Source: Cellulosimicrobium funkei
GTDB taxonomy: Bacteria; Actinomycetota; Actinomycetes; Actinomycetales; Cellulomonadaceae
DNA: 64,000 bases
Assembly: GCF_001019615.1 (NCBI RefSeq)
Contig: NZ_JNBQ01000004.1
Span: 124,001-188,000, forward strand
Direction of reading: 5' to 3'
Both the position numbers and the translations under genes were made by a program. This document shows, in pieces, positions 57,959 to 64,000 of the stretch; position 1 is the first letter of the stretch, and each line of letters opens with the position of its first letter. The notes beneath the pieces are model-generated. The model searched no databases, was not told the DNA's origin, and saw only the letters and a list, made by a program, of their open reading frames with translations.

Positions 57959-58498
57959 GTGCGATGGGACGCCCTCTTCGACGACCTCGCGGCGCAGCTC
58001 GCCGCCGCCGAGTCGCAGGACCGGGCCGCCGCCGTCGCCGACCTCACCCGTGCGGAGCACGCGACGATCACGCTCGTCGAGCGGCTGCGCGGCACGCCCG
58101 GCACGGTCACGCTCGAGCTGCGCGACGGGTCGGCCGTCACCGGAGAGCTGCGCGAGGCGGCGGAGGAGTGGGTGCTCCTGGGCGCGGCCCGGCGCCAGCA
58201 CCTCGTGCCGACCAGCGCGATCTCCGCCGTCCAGGGCCTCGGTCGCCATGCCCAGCCCGCGCCCTCGGCGAGGTCGGCGCGGCTGGGCCTCGGCCACGCC
58301 CTCCGCGCGCTCATGCGCGACCGTCGGCCCGTCCAGGTGCGGACCCCCGCCGGTGTCTTTCCCGGGTGGGTCGCGCGGGTCGGCAAGGACCACGTCGACC
58401 TGGAGGTCGCCCCGGGCGACGGGCACGGCTCGCGGGTCGTGCCCTGGTCCGCGGTCCTGTGCGTCAGCGAGTCGGAGACGGGGTTCGTCCCGCGGTGA
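57959..58498 (+). CDS. Conserved hypothetical protein
   Basis: 179 residues, soluble, with no signal peptide. It has strand-rich segments (GTVTLELRDGSAVTGELREA; VQVRTPAGVFPGWVARVGKDHVDLEV) in the style of two small beta-barrel (Sm/SH3-like) units, following a helical N-terminus. I do not recognise a named family. Leaderless expression is predicted. It lies between the LysM gene (divergent) and the BldC-like gene (convergent). Confidence 0.75.
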   Translation: MRWDALFDDLAAQLAAAESQDRAAAVADLTRAEHATITLVERLRGTPGTVTLELRDGSAVTGELREAAEEWVLLGAARRQHLVPTSAISAVQGLGRHAQPAPSARSARLGLGHALRALMRDRRPVQVRTPAGVFPGWVARVGKDHVDLEVAPGDGHGSRVVPWSAVLCVSESETGFVPR

Positions 58499-58578
58499 GG
58501 AGCGTGCAGGGGGAGCGCGCGGGGTTCGCGGCGTCGGCGCGGCGCCGTCGGGTCGGCGGTCGAGGGCGCCGCGGCCGC

Positions 58579-58794
58579 TCAGGCGTCGAAGTCGCCGGCC
58601 TCGATGCGCTGGCGCGTCTGCGCGTACATCCGCTGGATGTACGCCTCGAGCTCGCTGACCTCGACGCGCCACTGCCCTCGGCCGCCCACCTGGATCGCGG
58701 GGAGCTCGCCGGATCGGACGAGCGCGTACGCCTGCGCCGCGGAGATGTTGAGCTCGTCCGTGACGTCGGCGAGGGTGAGGAACCGCTGGGCCAT
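58579..58794 (-). CDS. BldC-like helix-turn-helix regulator
   Basis: 71 residues. It matches the BldC family, the MerR-like DNA-binding domain without an effector part: FLTLADVTDELNISAAQAYALVRSGELPAIQV and WRVEVSELEAYI. In Streptomyces BldC binds direct repeats head-to-tail and times development; here a role in envelope gene control is inferred. A CAGACT box sits exactly 6 nt before ATG 58794, so the mRNA is leaderless. The 10-bp direct repeats at 57829-57858 are the most likely local target. Confidence 0.88.
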   Translation of the reverse strand: MAQRFLTLADVTDELNISAAQAYALVRSGELPAIQVGGRGQWRVEVSELEAYIQRMYAQTRQRIEAGDFDA

Positions 58795-58800
58795 GGCGTC

Positions 58801-58806
58801 AGTCTG
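58801..58806 (-). promoter_or_regulatory. Leaderless -10 box for the BldC-like gene
   Basis: CAGACT on the minus strand, 6 nt before ATG 58794. Confidence 0.55.
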
Positions 58807-58920
58807 GCACGCGCGCGCCGCGCCTCGACGCTCGTCCACAGGCACCGCCACGGGTGGCGCAGACCGGGGATCATGAAGCCGCGGCACGGCTGACGTGCCG
58901 GACGACCAAGGGGGAGATCG

Positions 58921-59619
58921 ATGACGACGACGAGGGAACGACCCGTGGGGGTCGAGCCGGCACCACGGCCCGCCGTGCGCCTGAGGCGACCTGGCTGGAA
59001 GGACCCGCGGCTCCTCGTGGGGATCGTGGTGGTCGCGCTGTCCGTGGCCCTCGGGTCGTGGGCCGTGAGCACCGCGAGCCGGACCGTCACCGTCTACGCG
59101 GCCGGGGCGGCGCTGACGCCCGGGACGACCGTGGCCGCGGCGGACCTGCGGGCGGTCGAGGTGCGGCTCGGGACGCAGACGGACCGCTACCTCCTCGCCG
59201 CCGACGGGCTCCCGGACGAGGCCGTCGTCCTGCGCACCGTCGCCGCGGGCGAGCTGGTCCCCGCGTCGTCGCTCGGTGCGGCCGCCGACCTCGCGGTGCG
59301 CGCCGTCGCGGTCCCCGTGACGACGGGCCTCTCGGAGCGGATCGTCGCCGGGGCGGCGGTCGACGTCTGGTACGTCCCCGAGGCTCCCCCGACGGCCGGT
59401 GCCGAGCCGGGCACCGCCGCGGGGGACGAGCCACCGCAGCCCGAGCTGCTCGTCGAGGGCGTCACCGTCGCACAGGTCGACGAGGGCGAGGGGACGCTCG
59501 TCGTGGGCGGACCGACGACGGTCCACCTCCTGGTCGGCGTCGACGACCTCCCGGCAGTGCTCGCGGCGGTGGCCGGGGACGGGACGATCGCGCTCGTCCC
59601 GGTCGGGGCTGCGGGATGA
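58921..59619 (+). CDS. SAF domain (CpaB/RcpC-like) membrane protein
   Basis: 232 residues. One membrane helix (about 31-50), then a SAF domain: VYAAGAALTPGTTVAAADLRAVEV and VLRTVAAGELVPASSLG, as in CpaB of Flp/Tad pilus assembly. GGGGGAG four nt before ATG 58921. It overlaps the next gene by ATGA. No CpaF, TadB/C or pilin gene is present in this window, so a reduced or repurposed Tad-like module is likely, or the rest lies elsewhere. Confidence 0.82.
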   Translation: MTTTRERPVGVEPAPRPAVRLRRPGWKDPRLLVGIVVVALSVALGSWAVSTASRTVTVYAAGAALTPGTTVAAADLRAVEVRLGTQTDRYLLAADGLPDEAVVLRTVAAGELVPASSLGAAADLAVRAVAVPVTTGLSERIVAGAAVDVWYVPEAPPTAGAEPGTAAGDEPPQPELLVEGVTVAQVDEGEGTLVVGGPTTVHLLVGVDDLPAVLAAVAGDGTIALVPVGAAG

Positions 59620-60992
59620 GCGGCGCGACCACGGTCGCGACCGTCCTGTGCGCGGTCCGGGGCGCGCGCGAGGCCGAGGTGGTCACGACGCTCGCCGCTC
59701 CCGGGCTCCAGGTCACGCGGCGGTGCGCGGACGTCGTCGAGCTGCTCGCCGCGGCCGCGGCGGGTGCGGGCCGAGTCGCGGTCGTGTCGTGCGACCTGCC
59801 CGCGCTGGACCGGCAGGCGGTCGTGGACCTGCACGCCCACGACGTGCGGATCGTCGCGCTCGCCCCGGCCGGGACGTGGGAAGAGGGACGGGTGCGGGCC
59901 TACGGGGTCGATGCCGTCGTCGACCTGGACTCCGCGCCGGACACGCTGTGCGACGTCGTCCGGGCCGTCCTGCCGCCGCGCGAGGCGGCCACGGGCGCAC
60001 CCGGTGTCCCCCGGGGGGCCGCCGGCGCCGGCGCCGCCGACCCGGGGCGGGAGCCCCGCCTCGGGCGGACCGTCGCCGTGTGGGGGCCGACCGGCGCACC
60101 CGGTCGTACGACCGTGGCGACGAACCTCGCCGCCGAGCTCGCGGGACCGGCGCCCGTGCGGCGTGCTCGTCCGGCGCGCCGGGAGCGGCGCTCCGCGGAC
60201 GTGGACGTCCCGGCCACCGTCCCCTCGGCGCCCGACGCGGAGGTCCTGCTCGTCGACGCGGACACCTACGGCGGGAGCGTCGCCCAGCGGCTCGGCCTGC
60301 TCGACGAGTCACCCGGACTGGCGGCGGCCGCCCGCAGCGCGGGTCAGGGCGCGCTCGACGGCGCGGGGCTGGTCGCGCTGGCGCCCACGGTCCTGCCACG
60401 CGTCCGGGTGCTGACGGGCCTGACCCGGGCGGGCCGGTGGCCGGAGGTGCCCGGGGCGTCGCTCGACGCCGTGTGGGAGGTCGGGCGGTCCGTCGCGGAC
60501 TGGACGGTCGTCGACTGCGGCTTCGGGATCGAGCGGGACGAGCTCCTGACGTACGACACCCGCGCCCCGCAGCGCAACGACGCGACGTGGAGCGCGCTCG
60601 CGGCCGCGGACGTGGTGGTCGTCGTCGGCGCGGGGGATCCCGTCGGGCTCCAGCGTCTGGTCCGGGCGCTCGACGAGCTCGCCGAGACGGGCGCGTGCGT
60701 CGGCGCGGCGCGCGTCGTCGTGGTGAACCGCGTGCGCGCGAGCGTCGTCGGGCCCCGGCCCGAGCGAGCGGTGCGCGACGCGATGGCCCGCTACGCGAGC
60801 GTCGACGACCTGCACGTCGTCCCCGAGGACGCCGCCGTCGACCTCGGCCTCCGGGAGGGTCGGACGCTCGCGGAGTCGGCGCCCGCGAGCCCTGCCCGTC
60901 GTGCCCTGGCGCGGCTCGCCGTGCAGGTGCGGGAGGCGGCGCAGCCCGGGCGTGGTGCGGCGCACGGACTCGCGCTGGAGGCGGCACACTGA
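59616..60992 (+). CDS. CpaE-like ParA/MinD family ATPase
   Basis: 458 residues. An N-terminal receiver-like region (about 1-115) precedes a ParA/MinD-type domain. The deviant Walker A reads WGPTGAPGRTTVATNLA, with an arginine where the P-loop lysine normally is and no N-terminal signature lysine. The Walker B-like stretch is EVLLVDADTYGGSVAQRLGL. Similar CpaE/TadZ proteins position pilus assembly; with this P-loop it may bind but poorly hydrolyse ATP. Coupled (ATGA) to the SAF protein. Confidence 0.82.
   Translation: MSGATTVATVLCAVRGAREAEVVTTLAAPGLQVTRRCADVVELLAAAAAGAGRVAVVSCDLPALDRQAVVDLHAHDVRIVALAPAGTWEEGRVRAYGVDAVVDLDSAPDTLCDVVRAVLPPREAATGAPGVPRGAAGAGAADPGREPRLGRTVAVWGPTGAPGRTTVATNLAAELAGPAPVRRARPARRERRSADVDVPATVPSAPDAEVLLVDADTYGGSVAQRLGLLDESPGLAAAARSAGQGALDGAGLVALAPTVLPRVRVLTGLTRAGRWPEVPGASLDAVWEVGRSVADWTVVDCGFGIERDELLTYDTRAPQRNDATWSALAAADVVVVVGAGDPVGLQRLVRALDELAETGACVGAARVVVVNRVRASVVGPRPERAVRDAMARYASVDDLHVVPEDAAVDLGLREGRTLAESAPASPARRALARLAVQVREAAQPGRGAAHGLALEAAH
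60985..60990 (+). promoter_or_regulatory. Possible leaderless -10 box for the DUF6912-like gene
   Basis: CACACT, 6 nt before ATG 60997, inside the last codons of the CpaE-like gene. Confidence 0.35.
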
Positions 60993-60996
60993 ACCC

Positions 60997-61527
60997 ATGC
61001 GCATCTACCTCCCCGCGACGCTCGACGAGCTCGACGCCGTCACCGTGACCGCCGACGCCGCCCGCTGGAGCGTCGCCCCGCGCGGCGCCCACGCCGTGAC
61101 CGCCGCGCTGACGCGCGCGCTGCCCGACGAGGACGAGGAGGGCCTGGAGTACGCGGCCGCGCTCGAGGCGGCGGACGACTCGCTCGCGCTCGTCGCGGCG
61201 CGCCCGGACGCGCCGCGCCAGCGGCTCGTCGTGACGCTCGAGGTTCCCGACGGCGCGGTGCAGGTCGTGGGCGCCGACGACTCCGACGACGAGGACGCAC
61301 CTGCGCCCAGCGCGGTCGAGGTCCTGCGGACCGTGCCCGACGTCGCGATCGTGTGCGTGCACGTCGACGAGCCCGAGGCCGTCGAGGACGTCGCGGCGGT
61401 GCTCGCCGCGGCCGACGACGACGGCCCGGGTGCCGACGCGGCGCTCGACGCCGCGATCGACCGGGTCAACGAGCGCGACCTGCTCTGGTACGACTGGTCC
61501 GAGCTCAAGGACGTGCCGCGCGGCTGA
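60997..61527 (+). CDS. DUF6912-like protein
   Basis: 176 residues, acidic and soluble. It opens MRIYLPATLDELDAV, repeats a strand-helix pattern (SLALVAARPDAPRQRLVVTLEV, VAIVCVHVDEPEAVEDVAAVLAA) and ends in ERDLLWYDWSELKDV. This matches small actinobacterial proteins annotated DUF6912, as far as I recall. Function is unknown. It begins 5 nt after the CpaE-like stop, so it may belong to the same transcript or have its own start. Convergent with hisN. Confidence 0.78.
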   Translation: MRIYLPATLDELDAVTVTADAARWSVAPRGAHAVTAALTRALPDEDEEGLEYAAALEAADDSLALVAARPDAPRQRLVVTLEVPDGAVQVVGADDSDDEDAPAPSAVEVLRTVPDVAIVCVHVDEPEAVEDVAAVLAAADDDGPGADAALDAAIDRVNERDLLWYDWSELKDVPRG

Positions 61528-61586
61528 CGGCTCCGCGGTGCGGGGCGGCCGGTCGGGAGCCAGGCGGTGCCCGACGGCGGTCCGCG

Positions 61587-62381
61587 TCAGCCGAGGCGGC
61601 CGAGCACCTCGTCGTGCAGCAGCCCGTTCGTCGCGACGGCGTTGCCGCCCCACGGGCCGTCGGCGCCGTCGAGCGACGTGAACCGGCCGCCGGCCTCGGT
61701 GACGATGGGCACGAGCGCGGCCATGTCGTAGAGCTCGAGCTCGGGCTCGGCGGCCGCGTCGGCGGCGCCCTCGGCGACGAGCATGTACGACCAGAAGTCG
61801 CCGTAGCCGCGCGTGCGCCACGCGCCGCGCAGGAGGTCGAGGAACGGCTCGAGCTTCCCGCGCTCCTCCCAGCCGTCGAGCGACGCGTAGGCGAACGAGG
61901 CGTCGGACCACGCCGAGACGCCCGACACCTGCAGCCGCGACGCGGCGGCGAGCGACTTGCCGGTCCACGCGCCGGTGCCCTTCGCCGCCCACCAGCGCCG
62001 ACCCAGCGCGGGTGCCGAGACGAGCCCGACGACGACCTCGTCGCCGTCGGCGAGCGCGATGAGCGTCGCCCACACGGGCACGCCGCGCACAAAGTTCTTG
62101 GTCCCGTCGATCGGGTCGACGATCCAGCGCCGCGCGCCGTGACCGGTCTCGCCGAACTCCTCGCCGACGATCGCGTCGCGACCACGCGCCCGGCCGAGCT
62201 GGCCGCGGATGATCTCCTCGGCGGTGCGGTCGGCGTCGCTCACCGGCGTCGAGTCCGGCTTGGACTCGACGTGCAGGTCGAGCGCCTTGAAGCGCGACAT
62301 CGTGTGCGCGTCGACCTGGTCGGCGATCACGTGGGCGAGGCGCAGGTCGTCGTCGTAGCCGCGCGTCGAGGGGGGCGTCAT
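61587..62381 (-). CDS. hisN: Histidinol-phosphatase (inositol-monophosphatase type)
   Basis: 264 residues. It dephosphorylates histidinol-phosphate in histidine synthesis. IMPase-fold metal motifs are complete: GEEFGETG, WIVDPIDGTKNFVRG and ELYDMAALVPIVTEAGG. Length fits actinobacterial HisN. A TACGGT box 7 nt before ATG 62381 predicts a leaderless mRNA. The order aroA-rsgA-hisN is common in Actinobacteria. An inositol monophosphatase is the main alternative. Confidence 0.9.
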   Translation of the reverse strand: MTPPSTRGYDDDLRLAHVIADQVDAHTMSRFKALDLHVESKPDSTPVSDADRTAEEIIRGQLGRARGRDAIVGEEFGETGHGARRWIVDPIDGTKNFVRGVPVWATLIALADGDEVVVGLVSAPALGRRWWAAKGTGAWTGKSLAAASRLQVSGVSAWSDASFAYASLDGWEERGKLEPFLDLLRGAWRTRGYGDFWSYMLVAEGAADAAAEPELELYDMAALVPIVTEAGGRFTSLDGADGPWGGNAVATNGLLHDEVLGRLG

Positions 62382-62388
62382 GGCTCAC

Positions 62389-62394
62389 ACCGTA
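62389..62394 (-). promoter_or_regulatory. Leaderless -10 box for hisN
   Basis: TACGGT on the minus strand, 7 nt before ATG 62381. Confidence 0.55.
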
Positions 62395-62438
62395 GCGGTG
62401 CCCGCCCGGCGCGAGGGAGGCGCCGCGCGGGCCAGGGC

Positions 62439-63533
62439 TCAGGCCGCGCCGGTGCGCGAGGCGAGCACGCGGCGGAACGACTCGAGGCGCGCGGCGCGGG
62501 CGGCGCGCGCCTCGTCGTCGGGCGACGCCTCGACCCACTCGTCGAGCGCGCAGTCCGGGGCGTCGTCGAGGTGGGTGCACCCGCGCGGGCAGCCCGCGGC
62601 GACGGCGTCGAGGTCCTCGAACGCGCGCAGCAGGTGGTCGACCTGGACGTGCGCGAGGCCGAACGACCGCACGCCGGGGGTGTCGATGACCCATCCGCCG
62701 CCGGGCAGGCGCAGCGCGACGGCGGACGTGGACGTGTGCCTGCCGCGGCCCGTGACGTCGTTGACGTGACCGGTCGCGCGCTGCGCGTCCGGGACGAGCG
62801 CGTTGACGAGCGTCGACTTGCCGACGCCGGAGTGCCCGACGAACACGGACGTGCGCCCGGCGAGCGCGTCACGCACCGCGTCGAGCGGCTCGATCGCCCA
62901 GCCGTCGGGCGCGAGCCCGTCGGGCGCGCGGCGCGTCACGACGACGGAGACCCCGAGCGGCTCGTACAGCGCGCGCAGCGGCTCCGGGTCGGCGAGGTCC
63001 GCCTTGGTGAGGCACAGCAGGACGTCCATGCCGGCGTCGTACGCGGCGACCACGCACCGGTCGATCATGCGCGTGCGCGGCTCGGGCTCCGCGAGCGCGG
63101 TGACGACGACGAGCTGGTCGGCGTTCGCGACGATGACCCGCTCGTAGGGGTCGGTGTCGTCGGCCGTGCGGCGCAGCACCGACGACCGGTCCTGGATGCG
63201 CACGATCCGCGCGAGCGACCCGTCGTCCCCGGACACGTCCCCGACGAGGTCGACGCGGTCCCCGCACACGATGCGCGTGCGGCCGAGCTCGCGTGCCTTC
63301 ATCGCGAGGACCGTGCGCTCGTCGCCGCCGGTCCCGTCGTTCGAGCCGTCGGCGGTCCGCTCGCCGGCACCGCCGTGGTGACCGACCAGCAGCGTGTACC
63401 GGCCCCGGTCCACGCCCGTGACGAACCCCGTCACCGCGTCCGCGTGCTCGGGCCGCTGCTTGGTGCGGGGGCGGCTGCCGTGCTTGCCGGGGCGCGCGCG
63501 GAAGTCGGACTCGTCCGGGACGCGGCGCGCCAT
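62439..63533 (-). CDS. rsgA: Ribosome small subunit-dependent GTPase RsgA
   Basis: 364 residues. A circularly permuted GTPase for late 30S maturation: an OB-fold N-terminus, G4 (LTKADL) before G1 (GHSGVGKSTL) and G3 (DTPGV), then the zinc finger GCPRGCTHLDDAPDCAL. An insert rich in Gly and Asp (about 60-75) is longer than usual. The start ATG 63533 overlaps the aroA stop by one base (TGATG), so translation is coupled. Confidence 0.94.
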   Translation of the reverse strand: MARRVPDESDFRARPGKHGSRPRTKQRPEHADAVTGFVTGVDRGRYTLLVGHHGGAGERTADGSNDGTGGDERTVLAMKARELGRTRIVCGDRVDLVGDVSGDDGSLARIVRIQDRSSVLRRTADDTDPYERVIVANADQLVVVTALAEPEPRTRMIDRCVVAAYDAGMDVLLCLTKADLADPEPLRALYEPLGVSVVVTRRAPDGLAPDGWAIEPLDAVRDALAGRTSVFVGHSGVGKSTLVNALVPDAQRATGHVNDVTGRGRHTSTSAVALRLPGGGWVIDTPGVRSFGLAHVQVDHLLRAFEDLDAVAAGCPRGCTHLDDAPDCALDEWVEASPDDEARAARAARLESFRRVLASRTGAA

Positions 63534-64000
63534 CAGCGGGCCGCCGCTCCCGTGCCGGATCCGGACCTGCCCCCGAGCATGCGCTCCCACATCCCCGCGA
63601 ACCCGGGCAGCGTCTTGGCGGTCGTCTCGACGTTCTCGACGCCGACCCCCGGGACGCGCAGGCCGATGACGGCGGCGGACGTCGCCATGCGGTGGTCGTG
63701 GTACGTGCGGAACAGCGCACCGTGCAGGGGGCGCGGCGTGATGACGAGGCCGTCACGCGTCTCCTCCGCCTGCCCGCCGAGGCGCGTGATCTCCGTCGCG
63801 AGCGCGGCGAGCCGGTCGGTCTCGTGCCCGCGCAGGTGGGCGATGCCGCGCAGGCGGCTGGGGGAGTCGGCCAGGGCGGCCAGCGCGGCGATCGTCGGCG
63901 CGAGCTCGCCGGCGGCGTGCAGGTCGACGTCGACGCCGCGCACCTCGCCCGTGCCCGTCACGGACAGCACGTCGCCGTCCAGCGACGCGGTCGCGCCCAT
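63533..64000 (-). CDS. aroA: 3-phosphoshikimate 1-carboxyvinyltransferase, C-terminal part
   Basis: 155 residues are present and the rest lies beyond the window end. The fragment belongs to EPSP synthase of the shikimate pathway: [22 protein letters not shown] and [14 protein letters not shown] are family signatures, with the arginine and histidine pair of the active site. The ATG that falls exactly at 64000 is internal to the protein and not its start. It is coupled to rsgA. Confidence 0.93.
   Translation of the reverse strand: MGATASLDGDVLSVTGTGEVRGVDVDLHAAGELAPTIAALAALADSPSRLRGIAHLRGHETDRLAALATEITRLGGQAEETRDGLVITPRPLHGALFRTYHDHRMATSAAVIGLRVPGVGVENVETTAKTLPGFAGMWERMLGGRSGSGTGAAAR

Overview
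The window is one contiguous piece of a very high-GC actinobacterial chromosome, with dense genes, many GTG starts and G/C at almost every third codon position. Gene content and order point to the Micrococcales, most likely a Promicromonosporaceae/Cellulomonadaceae member such as Cellulosimicrobium or Cellulomonas. This placement comes from recalled gene order and protein families, not from a database search. No rRNA, tRNA, CRISPR array, transposase or phage gene was seen. Both ends cut a gene: glf lacks its 5' end and aroA lacks its 5' part.

1-25.6 kb is a cell-envelope polysaccharide region. It holds UDP-galactopyranose mutase (glf), a conserved whiB / membrane glycosyltransferase / DUF5719 / zincin-like / DUF3499 block, the four dTDP-rhamnose genes (rfbC, rfbD, rfbA, rfbB), phosphomannomutase with a Trm112-like protein, a LicC-like cytidylyltransferase, GlfT1-like and GlfT2-like galactofuranosyltransferases, a LicD-methyltransferase fusion and a Wzm/Wzt ABC exporter. 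It ends with a repeat-rich secreted protein and an OafA-type acyltransferase. Read together, these genes look able to make UDP-Galf and dTDP-rhamnose, build a rhamnose-linked galactofuranan on a lipid carrier, decorate it with a phospho-substituent and export it. The parts list resembles the mycobacterial galactan pathway but sits in an organism that should lack mycolates.

25.6-31.1 kb carries a glycine-betaine type ABC importer (proV-proW-proX) and S-adenosylhomocysteine hydrolase. 31.1-39 kb holds small membrane proteins, a NarL-type two-component system flanked by a shared 13-bp motif, a frameshifted acyltransferase, RDD and SpoIIM proteins, an HTH_42 protein and an overlooked 40-residue membrane peptide.

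39-45 kb is a DUF58-MoxR-DUF4350-DUF4129-membrane protein operon on the minus strand. Two of its genes are out of frame at runs of seven G. 45-56 kb is the conserved core mtrA-mtrB-lpqB-comF-hpf-(ycaQ-like)-secA. 56-64 kb holds an Rv3235-family protein, a LysM protein, a BldC-like regulator close to 10-bp-phased direct repeats, a SAF (CpaB-like) and CpaE-like pair, hisN, rsgA and the end of aroA.

A recurring signal is an actinobacterial -10 hexamer (TAnnnT or CAnnnT) exactly 6-7 nt before the start codon, implying many leaderless mRNAs. Several strong GC-rich hairpins separate convergent genes.
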